50,032 nucleotides of DNA. It comes from Bradyrhizobium uaiense (GTDB lineage: Bacteria > Pseudomonadota > Alphaproteobacteria > Rhizobiales > Xanthobacteraceae). The translations under genes were made by a program, and so were the position numbers. The stretch lies in NCBI RefSeq assembly GCF_010811875.1, contig NZ_VKHP01000034.1, forward strand, positions 1 through 50,032, read 5' to 3'. The notes under the pieces were generated by a model that saw only the letters and a list, made by a program, of their open reading frames with translations, was not told the origin of the DNA and made no database searches. This document shows, in pieces, positions 25,345-35,400 of the stretch; the first letter of the stretch is position 1; every line of letters begins with the position of its first letter.

Positions 25345-25693
25345 GCCAAGATGGTCCGTCTGAGGGGCTCTAGCCCCATTGCCAAGTCCGTCACAAGTGG
25401 CGGATCGGGCGGGGGTTCATGATCCGATCGTCTGTTAGGTCAGATCAACGATGACCTCGGTTCATTCCCGGCGGCCACGACCGTTTCGCGTGAACCAACA
25501 AGCTCTTGGAGCCGACTACATGGAGTGCCGGGACCATCTGGCGCGAGCTTTGGCGCGTCAGGAGAGGGCGAGACCGGGCAGACAGGTCGGTCGTCCCACC
25601 GATGGCTGGCTCGGACTTCGGTTGTTTCAGGCTTGACGACCTGATGCGCCGATTGCGCGGATGGTGCGGTCAACGAAGGAGTTTAACGCCCAC
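25345..25693. promoter_or_regulatory. Divergent promoter region of the two T6SS operons
   Basis: This 349-bp gap separates the leftward tssA operon from the rightward vgrG operon, so both promoters should lie here. I searched for sigma-54 (GG-N10-GC) and sigma-70-like boxes by eye. TGGCGCGAGCTTTGGC near 25550 is close to a sigma-54 site but has the wrong GG to GC spacing. No gene is seen inside. Confidence 0.45.
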
Positions 25694-27562
25694 ATGGGCC
25701 AGCTTACCCAGGATACCCGCCTTTGCGAGCTCAAGACCCCCCTTGGCAAGGATGTGCTGGTTTTTGTCAGGTTCGAGGCCTCTGAAGGTCTGAGTGAACT
25801 GTACGAATATCGTATCGAATGCCTCAGCGAGGACGCCGATCTCGACTTTGATCGCGCGATCGGCCAGCAGTGCACGCTCACCATCAAGTTGCACGGGAAG
25901 GAGCGCGAGTTCAGCGGCATTCTCACGGAAGCGCAGTGGCTCGGGGTCAGGAACGACTATTTCAGCTACCGGATCGTGCTGAGGCCCTGGTTATGGCTAC
26001 TGTCGCGCACCACCGATTGCCGGATTTTTCAGGACAAGAAGGCGCCCGACATCATCAAGGAGGTCTTCAACGAGCGTGGCTTCACGGATTATGAGTCCAA
26101 GCTTACCGAAGAGGGCTCATGTCCAAAGCTCGAGTACTGCGTTCAGTATCGCGAGACCGATCTGGATTTCGTATGCCGCCTGATGGAGCAGCACGGCATC
26201 TACTACTTCTTCAAGCATGAGGGTGGCAAGCATACGCTGGTGCTGGCTGACTCCAGGTCCTCGCACAGTCCAATCAACGGTCTCGCAAAGATCCCCTATG
26301 TCCCGCTGACCGGATCCGACCGCCGCGAGGAGCAGCATATTTATGAATGGGTTTCCGAGCGCCGGTTTCGCACCGGAAAGTTCGAGCTCAACGACTACAA
26401 CTACCAGAAACCCAACGCACAGATGATCAGCGACGCCAAGGGTTCCGAGCACTACACGCGATCCGAGATGGAGTTCTACGACTATCCCGGCAAGTTCAAG
26501 GAGAAATCCGACGGCGAACGATACGCCAAGATCCAGCTCCAGGCCGAGCAGGCGATGGATCGGCGCCGCCGCGGCAACGGCGACGCCGTCAATCTGTTCC
26601 CCGGCGGACTAACCAAGCTCGAGAAGCATTCGAGAGACTCGCAGAACGTTGAATATCTCGTCGTACGAGCAGCTCACTCGTTTTCCGTCGAGTCCTACCG
26701 CACTGGCGGTCCCGGCGACGGTGGACAGCACGTCTACTTCGGCAGCTATGAATTTCTGCCAAGCGATCGACCGTTTCGATCTCCCATGATGACACCGAAG
26801 CCGAGGATCAATGGTATCCAGACGGCCAAGGTCGTCACCAAGGACGACAATTCGAGCGAGGAAATCGACGTCGAGTCGTTGGGCGAAATCTATGTTCGCT
26901 TTTTCTGGGATCGAAAAAAGAAGCGGTCGTGCCGGTTGCGCGTGGCCCAAGTCTGGTCCGGCAAGCGCTGGGGCGGTCAGATCATCCCGCGCGTCGGGCA
27001 GGAAGTCGTCGTGGAATTCCTGGAAGGAGACCCCGACCGGCCCTTGGTTATCGGGACGGTGTACAACGATGAATACAAGCTGCCCTACGATCTGCCGTCC
27101 AAGAAGACGATCGCGGGATTGAAGTCCGACTCGACCAAGGGAGGGGGCGGCTACAACGAATGGAACTTTGAGGACAAGAGAGGGTCCGAGAAGATCACCC
27201 TGCACGCCGAAAAGGACTACGACGTAACGGTCCGCGATACCGAGACCAGGACCATCGGTGAAGCCGCGTTCGGCGGCGATACCCGCAAGACCACAATCAA
27301 GAACGGCAATGACAAGCTTGATATCGAATTGGGTGGTCAGCACATCAAGCTGGCGATGGATCAGTCCGTCGACGCAGGGCTGAGCATCACGCTTGCGGCC
27401 AATGTCAACATCACCCTCCAGGTTGGTCCCAGCCAGATCATCCTGTCCCCCGCCGGAATCGTCATCAACGCGCCGACCATCACCATGACCGCGCAGGCCG
27501 CCATGGCGCTCGCGGCCGGCGGCCCGTTGGTTGCCCACGGCACACCAACCATTGTCGGCTGA
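25694..27562 (+). CDS. vgrG: T6SS spike protein VgrG (TssI)
   Basis: This 622-residue protein is the trimeric needle tip. It has a gp27-like N-terminal half (LPLGKDVLVF-like start, ASEGLSELYEYRIECLSED, LEYCVQYRETDLDFVCRLME), the gp5 OB-fold (RVGQEVVVEFLEGDPDRPLV followed by GTVYN), and a C-terminal beta-helix with repeated short strands from about residue 480 on. It ends without an added toxin domain, so effectors would have to bind it non-covalently. The ATG at 25694 is preferred because family sequence begins there; GGAG lies 12 bases upstream, a little far. It is the first gene of the rightward operon. Confidence 0.95.
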   Translation: MGQLTQDTRLCELKTPLGKDVLVFVRFEASEGLSELYEYRIECLSEDADLDFDRAIGQQCTLTIKLHGKEREFSGILTEAQWLGVRNDYFSYRIVLRPWLWLLSRTTDCRIFQDKKAPDIIKEVFNERGFTDYESKLTEEGSCPKLEYCVQYRETDLDFVCRLMEQHGIYYFFKHEGGKHTLVLADSRSSHSPINGLAKIPYVPLTGSDRREEQHIYEWVSERRFRTGKFELNDYNYQKPNAQMISDAKGSEHYTRSEMEFYDYPGKFKEKSDGERYAKIQLQAEQAMDRRRRGNGDAVNLFPGGLTKLEKHSRDSQNVEYLVVRAAHSFSVESYRTGGPGDGGQHVYFGSYEFLPSDRPFRSPMMTPKPRINGIQTAKVVTKDDNSSEEIDVESLGEIYVRFFWDRKKKRSCRLRVAQVWSGKRWGGQIIPRVGQEVVVEFLEGDPDRPLVIGTVYNDEYKLPYDLPSKKTIAGLKSDSTKGGGGYNEWNFEDKRGSEKITLHAEKDYDVTVRDTETRTIGEAAFGGDTRKTTIKNGNDKLDIELGGQHIKLAMDQSVDAGLSITLAANVNITLQVGPSQIILSPAGIVINAPTITMTAQAAMALAAGGPLVAHGTPTIVG

Positions 27563-27567
27563 CGGCC

Positions 27568-28131
27568 ATGGGTCAAGTTCGGTTCAGCACAGTCCGCGAT
27601 CTGTTTGAAGCCTATCCGCTGGCGCGATACGACGTCGGTAACGCCGCCCCGGAAAAGTCCTCGTTGGATTTCCTGCAGGAAGCCGCTGATGCAGGCAACT
27701 GGCACCAGGCTGTATCCTTCTGCGCGTACCTGCTTCCCAGGCGCGTGGCCGTCGCCTGGGGATGTCGCTCGCTTCGGCAGATGTGCGACAATTTCGACGG
27801 CAACGAAGGCAGGTCACTCAGCTTTGCAGAGACCTGGGTCCGGCAGCCAGACGAGCAATCGCGCAACAAGGCGTTGGCGGTCGGCAATGCCAATGATCCA
27901 GAACAGCCGGCGACTTGGCTGGCGTTGGCGGCGGGCTGGTCTGGCGGGAGCGTCGTCCCTGCGGAATTTGCTCCGGTCGAGGCCAAGCCAGATCAGACGG
28001 CGCGGGCGGTTCGCGCGGCTCTTTTGATCGGGCTTTGCCGGCTTACCCGTGAGTCCAGGGACCGGATAATGACGGCCTGCCTGGAGGATGGTATTCAATT
28101 GGCACGCGGCGAACCGCGCCCTCTGCGCTGA
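27568..28131 (+). CDS. DUF6931-like protein linked to vgrG
   Basis: This 187-residue protein lies five bases after vgrG. It has MGQVRFSTVRDLFEAYPLAR at the start, FLQEAADAGNWHQAVSFCAYLLPRR-type helices, and VAWGCRSLRQMCD, features I associate with the DUF6931 family seen beside T6SS genes. It is helical with no signal peptide or transmembrane segment. Its function is unknown. Its position between vgrG and tagH suggests a cytoplasmic accessory, possibly a chaperone for loading the spike. The family assignment is from memory and not certain. Confidence 0.6.
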   Translation: MGQVRFSTVRDLFEAYPLARYDVGNAAPEKSSLDFLQEAADAGNWHQAVSFCAYLLPRRVAVAWGCRSLRQMCDNFDGNEGRSLSFAETWVRQPDEQSRNKALAVGNANDPEQPATWLALAAGWSGGSVVPAEFAPVEAKPDQTARAVRAALLIGLCRLTRESRDRIMTACLEDGIQLARGEPRPLR

Positions 28132-28143
28132 CGAGACGATGTG

Positions 28144-29517
28144 ATGGTGCTTCGCTTCAACATCGAGAACGAGCCCAACCTCCCCGATGGCGGACCTGTG
28201 TCATTTACGGTCACCGGCCGTCGCTCGGTCGATATAGGCCGCGATCGTCATCTCGATTGGACATTGCCCGATCCGTCTCGGATGATTTCGGGGAAGCATT
28301 GCGAGGTCCATTATCGCGACGGCGGCTATTGGTTGCACGACGTCTCGACCAACGGCACCTTTCTCAACGGCGCCGACCAGCGCATGCGGGGCGCGCATCG
28401 GCTACGCGATGGCGATCGGCTCGTCATCGGCCACTATGTCATTGGCGTTTCGCTGGACCTGGACGAGCGTGCCGAGGGTGCTCCGAGCCATGGCGCGCAG
28501 CAGCAAGCTCCTCTCGCGCAGCAGCACGCCGATTACCAGGAACTGTGGGCTCCCGGTCGCGACGTGCCGCCGCCAATCGACCCCCAGCAGTTGAGAAAGC
28601 CGCGTGAAGCAGCGCGGCCCGTCAATGTGGAATTCCTGGACTGGGCGGCGAGCGTTCCGCCGGCGGGCGTCGACCCCGTCCGGCATTCACCCCAGATGCC
28701 TCAACGAGAGCCGCCTCCGCATGACGACATGAGCTGGGCAGCCGGTCCCATCGCCACGCCTAAACCGCCGGTCGACATGCTGCACGTGATGCCGACCCCG
28801 CGCCGACCATCGGTCTGGGTCGACGATGAAACGGCCGTCGCGCCGCCGCCGGCGCCCTCGGCAGGGCATGCCGGAGCGCCGCGGCCGCAGGTGGCCGAAC
28901 CGGTACCGGCTACGGGCACCTCGATCGGCAATCCCGAATTCGCGCTCCTGGTGGCGCGTGCTGCCGGACTGCCGGAGAATTTCTTTGCCGACAAGACCGA
29001 GGCCGAACTCGCGGAGCAGCTGGGCATCATACTGCGCATGACCGTGGAAAATTTGATGGCTCTGCTGCAGGCGCGGACCCAGGCCAAGCAACTGACCCGC
29101 AGCACCAGTCAAACCACCATCCAGGCCATCGAGAACAATCCGTTGAAATTCTCGCCGACCGCGGAAGACGCGATGCGTATCCTGTTCGGGCCGCCGACGC
29201 GCAGTTACCTCGATGCGCCGCATGCCTTCGCGCAGGGCTTCAAAGATCTCAAATCCCATCAATTGAAGACCTATGCGGCAATGCAGCATGCGGTCAGCGG
29301 GCTGATCGCCAGTATCGATCCAACGCTGATGGCGCGCGAGCTCGAGCTTCAGCGCGGTGCAAGATCCTTTTTCGGCTCAAACAAGAGTAAGTTATGGGAT
29401 GAGTTCTTGACGCGCTGGAAGGCGCATCTCGGTCGCGACGAGAGCGCGCCGATCGATACCTTCATGCTTCATTTCTCTGAATATTACGACCGCGCAGACA
29501 AGGCGGGGTCAAAGTGA
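28144..29517 (+). CDS. tagH: T6SS FHA-domain protein TagH (Fha)
   Basis: This 457-residue protein has an N-terminal forkhead-associated domain (about 1-95): GRDRHLDWTLPDPSRMISGK, then HCEVHYRDGGYWLHDVSTNG and TFLNG, with the SRxxS/H and STNGTF phosphothreonine-binding blocks. A Pro-rich linker follows, and then the helical type VI FHA C-terminal domain, with ENNPLKFSPTAEDAMRILFG. TagH binds threonine-phosphorylated partners and passes the PpkA signal to assembly. An adjacent GTG three bases earlier is an alternative start. It lies between the DUF6931-like gene and tssK. Confidence 0.93.
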   Translation: MVLRFNIENEPNLPDGGPVSFTVTGRRSVDIGRDRHLDWTLPDPSRMISGKHCEVHYRDGGYWLHDVSTNGTFLNGADQRMRGAHRLRDGDRLVIGHYVIGVSLDLDERAEGAPSHGAQQQAPLAQQHADYQELWAPGRDVPPPIDPQQLRKPREAARPVNVEFLDWAASVPPAGVDPVRHSPQMPQREPPPHDDMSWAAGPIATPKPPVDMLHVMPTPRRPSVWVDDETAVAPPPAPSAGHAGAPRPQVAEPVPATGTSIGNPEFALLVARAAGLPENFFADKTEAELAEQLGIILRMTVENLMALLQARTQAKQLTRSTSQTTIQAIENNPLKFSPTAEDAMRILFGPPTRSYLDAPHAFAQGFKDLKSHQLKTYAAMQHAVSGLIASIDPTLMARELELQRGARSFFGSNKSKLWDEFLTRWKAHLGRDESAPIDTFMLHFSEYYDRADKAGSK

Positions 29518-29565
29518 ACCGTCGGTGACGATGCCGTCGCCGATCATTGCCAAGTGGATGCAGGA

Positions 29566-30903
29566 ATGTCCTGGTACAGCAAAGTTTTCTGGTCGGAAGG
29601 TCTGTTTCTGCGGCCGCATCATCTGCAGCAGAACGACCGCTATCTCGAGCATCTGCTGGAAAAGCGCGTTCGTTACACAACACCGTACCCGTGGGGCTTT
29701 GCGCAGCTCGAGATCGACAACGATCTTACACAGCAGAGCAAATTCGCCGTGCGCAGTGCGACCGGCGTCATGCCCGATGGGACGCCGTTCGATATCCCTG
29801 CCGACAGTCCGATCCCGGAAGCGATCGAAGTGCCGGATTCGGCCGCAGGCCAGATCGTCTGGCTGATGATGCCGGTCGCGGCGCCCAACACGCGGGAGGT
29901 GGATGAGGATCGCACCGACAGCGCAAGTCGCTACGTTCGGACTTCCGAGACGTTTATCGATTCAACCTCGGCGCTGCGCATCGAGGAAGAGATTGACATT
30001 GTCTATCCGCGGCTATCGTTCGAGCTGCGCAAGACTAGCAAGCCGGGATACATGGGCCTCGGCATCGCCCGCATCCTCGAAGTACGCGACAAGAATATCC
30101 TGTTTGATGACAAGTTTGTTCCGCCGATGCTGGTCTGCGCCGCACATCCGGTCGTCGATGGCTGGCTCAATCGAATCATTGGCTGGGTTGAGACCAAACT
30201 CGATGAGCTTGCACGCTACGCGGTCGATCCATCGTCCGGCGGCGGCTTGCAGAGCGTCGATTACCTGGTGCTGCAGGTGCTGAACCGGACCATTCCCGTG
30301 CTGGCTCATTTCAAGCGGTCTGGCAGCGTGCATCCCGAGCGGCTGTACGAAGAACTACTGCGGTTTGCCGGTGAGCTTGCGACCTTTGCGACCACCGAAC
30401 GACGCGCACGGGACTACCCGGCATACGATCACGATAACCTCGAATACGTCTTCACGCCGCTGGTGCGCGACATCCAGGACTTCCTCAGTGCGCGGCTGGG
30501 CAGGCGAGCGATTCGTCTGGAGATCATCGAACGCGCCCCGAACGCATTTGTGTCGCCGATCCGCGATCGGGCGTTGTTCCGAAATGCTACCTTGGTGCTC
30601 GAGGTTGCCGCGCGGCGACCTCTCGTCGAGATCCAGAATGAATTCCCGCACCTGTTCAAGGTCGGGCCCAACACCAAGATGACCGAGATCGTGCACGCAA
30701 ACCTGCCGGGTTTAACCTTGGTGCATTTGCCGACGCCGCCACCGCACATCCGAGCCATCACGGACCACGTTTATTTCTATCTCGATCGCAAGTCGCCGCT
30801 GTGGCCAGAGTTCAGCACAGCGGCGTCGATCGGGATGCATTTTTCCGGCGACTGGCCGGAGCTTGAGTTGTACCTTTGGGCGATCCTGGAAGAGCGGCCA
30901 TGA
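29566..30903 (+). CDS. tssK: T6SS baseplate-membrane linker TssK (ImpJ/VasE)
   Basis: This 445-residue protein has the family start MSWYSKVFWSEGLFLRPHHL. It connects the baseplate wedges to TssL and TssM of the membrane complex. An ATG four codons upstream (29554) is a possible alternative. The C-terminal block VHLPTPPPHIRAITDHVYFY and a WPEFSTAASIGMHFSGDWPE tail are typical. The stop codon overlaps the tssL ATG as ATGA, coupling the two. Normal length, complete. Confidence 0.96.
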   Translation: MSWYSKVFWSEGLFLRPHHLQQNDRYLEHLLEKRVRYTTPYPWGFAQLEIDNDLTQQSKFAVRSATGVMPDGTPFDIPADSPIPEAIEVPDSAAGQIVWLMMPVAAPNTREVDEDRTDSASRYVRTSETFIDSTSALRIEEEIDIVYPRLSFELRKTSKPGYMGLGIARILEVRDKNILFDDKFVPPMLVCAAHPVVDGWLNRIIGWVETKLDELARYAVDPSSGGGLQSVDYLVLQVLNRTIPVLAHFKRSGSVHPERLYEELLRFAGELATFATTERRARDYPAYDHDNLEYVFTPLVRDIQDFLSARLGRRAIRLEIIERAPNAFVSPIRDRALFRNATLVLEVAARRPLVEIQNEFPHLFKVGPNTKMTEIVHANLPGLTLVHLPTPPPHIRAITDHVYFYLDRKSPLWPEFSTAASIGMHFSGDWPELELYLWAILEERP

Positions 30904-32426
30904 CCGACAGGGACAAGCCGGTTAACCCTTTCGGTCGGGGTGAGCGGACCATCATCCGTCCGAACCCCGGCGGGAAGATGCCGCCGGCTCCGCCTCCTCA
31001 ACCTCCAGCAGGCGAGGGGCCTGCAAGCCGTCCAGCGTACTCGCCATCGCCCGTGGCTTCGCCGGGTGGCCCGTCGCCTCCGCCTTCATTTTCGCCCGCG
31101 CCGCAGGGCGCAGGCTACGCTGCGCCGCCGACCAGCCAGCCGTCGGAGGAATGGATTTCGACGCCGGCGCAGGCTCCGGCGCAGCAACCGATCCTGCCGC
31201 CCGGACCGCCCTTGCGTGTCGACGATCTGGTCGCGCCAAACGCCAATCCGGTGATGCGCGCCGGCGGCCCCTTGCTGCAGCTGCTTGGCCGGCTGCGAGT
31301 AGCACTGATGCGGGCGTCATTCGCGAGCCTGATGGAGCAGGTCGCCGACGCCATCAAGTTCTTCGAGAAGGATATCCGCTCGGCCGGCATTTCCGAGCAC
31401 CAGGCCAATACGGCGAAGTACATCCTGTGCGCTACCGCCGACGATATCGTGCAACACATTCCGACCGACGATCGACACGTCTGGGCGCAATACTCGATGC
31501 TCAGCCGGTTCTTCGGCGAACGCGTCGGTGGCGTACGCTTCTTCGAGATTCTTGACCATTTGAAGACTGATCCGCTCGTCAACTATCCGGTGCTCGAACT
31601 CCAGCACGCCTGTCTTGCACTCGGGTTCCAAGGCATTCACCGGACGTCGCCGGGCGGGCTTGCGAACCTCCAGGTGATCCAGCGCAACCTCTATGAGACG
31701 TTGCGCCGGGTTCGACCCAAGCCGACCAACGATCTGTCGCCGCACTGGCGCGGCCAGGCTTTGGCTGGTCGGCGGAAGCACCTGCGCATTCCGGTTTGGC
31801 TGGTGGCGGCCGTGGTCGCCGCGGTGCTGACGGGATCCTATTTTGTGCTGCGGACACTGCTGGCTGGCCGTGCAGAGAATGCCGCGGAAGTCGCGCTGGC
31901 ATTGCATCCCGGCGATCCAATCGAACTCAAGCGCCGCGTCGTTGCGCCGCCGCCGCCTCCACCTCCGCCGCCACCCCCAGATCGCATTACCCAGCTGCAG
32001 CGCATTCGCAACGCGCTTGCACAGGAGAAGACGGCCTGCGCCATGACGGCGGATCAAACGGCGAGCTTCATCGTGATCAGGGTCTGCGATCTCGCATTGT
32101 TTGCCTCGGGCCAGGCAACCATCCTGGATGGCTTCAAGCCGATCGCGGCCCGCGTTGCGGCGACGCTCGACAAGGAGCCCGGCCGCATCCGAGTGGTTGG
32201 CCATACCGACAGCTCGCCGATCCGCACCGTGCGTTTCCCCTCGAATTTCGAATTGTCGGTCGAGCGCGCCAAGGCGGTTGCCGGCGCGCTGAAACCCGGC
32301 CTCGCCGATGGTTCGCGCATCGACGTCGACGGCAAGGGATCGGATTCACCGATTGCCAGCAATTCGACACCGGAGGGACGGGCTAAAAACCGTCGAGTCG
32401 AAATCTTCATCGAACGTAGCGAATAG
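30900..32426 (+). CDS. tssL: T6SS inner-membrane protein TssL with OmpA-like domain
   Basis: This 508-residue protein has a Pro-rich cytoplasmic N-terminus (1-105), an IcmH/DotU domain (about 115-285; AIKFFEKDIRSAGISEHQ), one transmembrane helix (about 297-320, IPVWLVAAVVAAVLTGSYFV), a Pro run (350-360) and a periplasmic OmpA-like domain (about 395-505) with VVGHTDSSPIRT and LSVERAKAV. The last domain should bind peptidoglycan and anchor the complex in the wall. It overlaps tssK by four bases. The OmpA extension matters here because no TssJ lipoprotein gene is seen. Confidence 0.95.
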   Translation: MTDRDKPVNPFGRGERTIIRPNPGGKMPPAPPPQPPAGEGPASRPAYSPSPVASPGGPSPPPSFSPAPQGAGYAAPPTSQPSEEWISTPAQAPAQQPILPPGPPLRVDDLVAPNANPVMRAGGPLLQLLGRLRVALMRASFASLMEQVADAIKFFEKDIRSAGISEHQANTAKYILCATADDIVQHIPTDDRHVWAQYSMLSRFFGERVGGVRFFEILDHLKTDPLVNYPVLELQHACLALGFQGIHRTSPGGLANLQVIQRNLYETLRRVRPKPTNDLSPHWRGQALAGRRKHLRIPVWLVAAVVAAVLTGSYFVLRTLLAGRAENAAEVALALHPGDPIELKRRVVAPPPPPPPPPPPDRITQLQRIRNALAQEKTACAMTADQTASFIVIRVCDLALFASGQATILDGFKPIAARVAATLDKEPGRIRVVGHTDSSPIRTVRFPSNFELSVERAKAVAGALKPGLADGSRIDVDGKGSDSPIASNSTPEGRAKNRRVEIFIERSE

Positions 32427-32468
32427 ACGGATGCCACAAGCTCACGCGTAAGCGACAGGTACCGGTAA

Positions 32469-35400
32469 ATGCTCGCCAAGGACATTCTACGCATCGTTCT
32501 CTATGGAGTCGGGCTCAGCTCGCTTGGGGCGGTGATCTACCTTGCCGGTCCCTTCATTGCTTTCGGCGACTGGCATCCATTGGAAAATCACATCATTCGC
32601 CAGATCGCGATCCTGCTACTCGGCGCCGCGGCAGCAGGTGTCACCGGTCTCCATTTCTTCAAGCGACGCAGGAATGCGAAGGAAATCGCTGACGGCGTCA
32701 GCGGCGCCGATCAGGCCGTCAGCGACGAGCCGGTGCTCAAGGAGCGCATGAAGGACGCGCTCGCAACGCTCAAGACTGCGAGCGGCAACAAGTCCGGTTA
32801 TCTCTACGATCTGCCCTGGTACGTCATCATCGGTCCGCCGGGCGCGGGAAAGACCACCGCGCTGGTGAATTCGGGGCTCAAGTTTCCGCTCGCGCGGGGG
32901 GCAACGCCGGCGGCGATCGCCGGGGTCGGCGGCACTCGCTACTGTGATTGGTGGTTCACCGAGGAAGCGGTGCTGATCGATACCGCCGGTCGCTACACAA
33001 CCCAGGACTCAAACAGCAAAGCCGACAAGGAAAGCTGGCTGTCCTTTCTCGACATTCTGAAAAAAAATCGGTCGCGCCAGCCGATCAACGGCGTTCTTGT
33101 GGCAATCAGTCTGGAGGACGTGCTGACGCTGCCCAAGCAGGAGCTCGCGCTTCATGCCGATGCCATCAGGATGCGGCTACTGGAACTGCATCAACGACTG
33201 AAGGTAAGTTTCCCGGTCTACGCGCTGTTCACCAAGGCCGATCTCGTTGCCGGTTTCACCGAATATTTCGCCTATCTCGGCGAGCCCGGCCGGCGCCAGG
33301 TCTGGGGCGCCACCTTCCAGACCGCCGACAAGACCCAGAATCTGGTGGGGCAGGTCCCGGTCGAGTTCGATCGCCTGCTGGAGCGCCTGAGCGAGGAAAC
33401 GCTCGACCGTCTCCAGGACGAGCCGACGCCGCAGCACCGGGTGCAGTTGTTCGGCTTCCCGGCGCAGATGGCGCGGCTCAAGCCGCAAATCCACGATTTC
33501 CTCAATCAGATTTTTGAGCCGACGCGGTACCACGTGAACGCCAATCTGCGGGGGTTCTATTTCACCTCGGGCACTCAGCAGGGTACGCCGATCGATCAAT
33601 TGATCGGATCGTTGGCGCGTACATTTGGCGCGGAAGAAGTCGGTGCCGGATCATACTCCGGAACCGGCAAGAGCTATTTCCTTGCTGATTTGATTTCGAA
33701 GGTCATCATCGGCGAGGCCGATTGGGTTTCGACCGACCGTGCTGCAGTGCGTGGCGCCCTGATCCTCAAGACCGCGGCGCTGTCGGTGATAGGTTTGGTG
33801 GCGATCGGACTGATAGGTGTTTGGCTGACAAGCTACAAGCGCAACTCCGACCTGATCGAGCAGAGTTTGCAGGCGGACAAGGAGTATGCGGCCGCCGGGG
33901 CGCCGCTCATCAAGCAGACGCTGATCGCCGATCACGATCTCGACAAGGTGCTGCCGCTACTCTATCGACTGCGGAACGCCCCCGCCGGCTATGCGTCACG
34001 GAATGAGCCGGTAGCGTTCTCGGCGCGTTACGGGCTTAGTCAGCACGCGCGTCTGTTGTCGCCCGCGAAGGCAGCCTATCACACTGCGCTCGAGCGCATG
34101 TTCAGGCCTCGCTTGCTGTACCGTTTGGAAGAGCAGCTCAATGCGCGTATCAATGAGCCTGCCTTCGTCTATGAGGCGCTGAAGGTCTACCTGATGCTTG
34201 GCGGCCTGCAATCCCCGGACCGCGAGCTGATCCGCTCCTGGATGCAGCGCGACTGGGCGGACAACCTTTATCCCGGCGCGACCAATGCGGAAGGGCGGCG
34301 TCTGCTCGATGAAAATCTTGTTGCAATGTTCGACCTCGAAACTGAGCAGCCGCCGCTGGTCGAGCTTGACGGCCGGCTGATCAAGCAGGCCCAGAATTCG
34401 CTGGCGCGCCTCAGCGTGTCGCAACGTGCCTACGAATTTCTAAAGTCGGAGGCACGCGGATCGAACGCCGGTGACTGGGTTGTCAGCCGCCGCGGCGGCC
34501 CGGACGTGGCAGTTGTCTTCGAAACCACGACTGGGCAACCCCTGGACAACGTACGGGTGCCCGAGTTCTTCACTTACAACGGCTTCAATCAGAAGTTCAT
34601 TGCTCGACTGCCCGGATTGTCGGAGCGCATGAAGCGGGAGCGGTGGGTGCTGGGTGACGCCGGCCAGCAGTCGGCAATTGACCAGCAGTATGACAACCTG
34701 GCTGGCGATCTGCTCAGCATCTATTCCAACGATTTCGTAACAAATTGGCGTACTGCGCTTGGAAGTCTGCGTCTGAAGAAATTGCTCTCCGACAAGCCGA
34801 AATACGAGGTGCTGAGGGCGCTTTCGGCGCCGACCTCGCCGATGCGGCAAATCCTGGAGTCGGTGCGCGACGAGACGATGCTGACGAAGGAGCGCCCGAA
34901 GCAGGCAAGTGCTGGTACGCCGGCAGCGCCCCCTGCCGTGACCACGCCTGCACTATTCAACAATGCCCAGGATGGCACGCCGGGCGCGGCGATCGAGTCG
35001 CAGTTCAAGCCCTACCATGCGGTGCTTGAAGGGGAGAGCACGCGCCGGCCAATCGACTCGACGATCGCGAACCTCAACGACATCGCGCAGAATCTGACGC
35101 TGATGGTGGAGAATCCGCAACTGACGGCGCAGGCAACTGCGGGGCTGCAGACCCAGGTTGCAGCGCTGCGCAACAACGCCTCGCGCATGCCGCCACCATT
35201 TTCGGATATGCTGCGGGCTGCGGCCACGGAGTTTGAAGGCAGCATCGCCGCCTCCACGGCCGGTCAGATCCTGCAGTCGTTGCGCGATCAAGTCACGCCG
35301 GTCTGCCAGCAGACGGTGACCAACCGCTATCCCTTTGTACGGAGCAGCGGTCAGGAAGTGCCGCTCGCTGACTTCGCCAAGCTGTTCAGCCCGAACGGCG

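Noticed and set aside
25540..25570. Sigma-54 promoter in the divergent T6SS region
   Set aside because: TGGCGCGAGCTTTGGC resembles the consensus but the GG to GC distance is one base off, and no better match is present.
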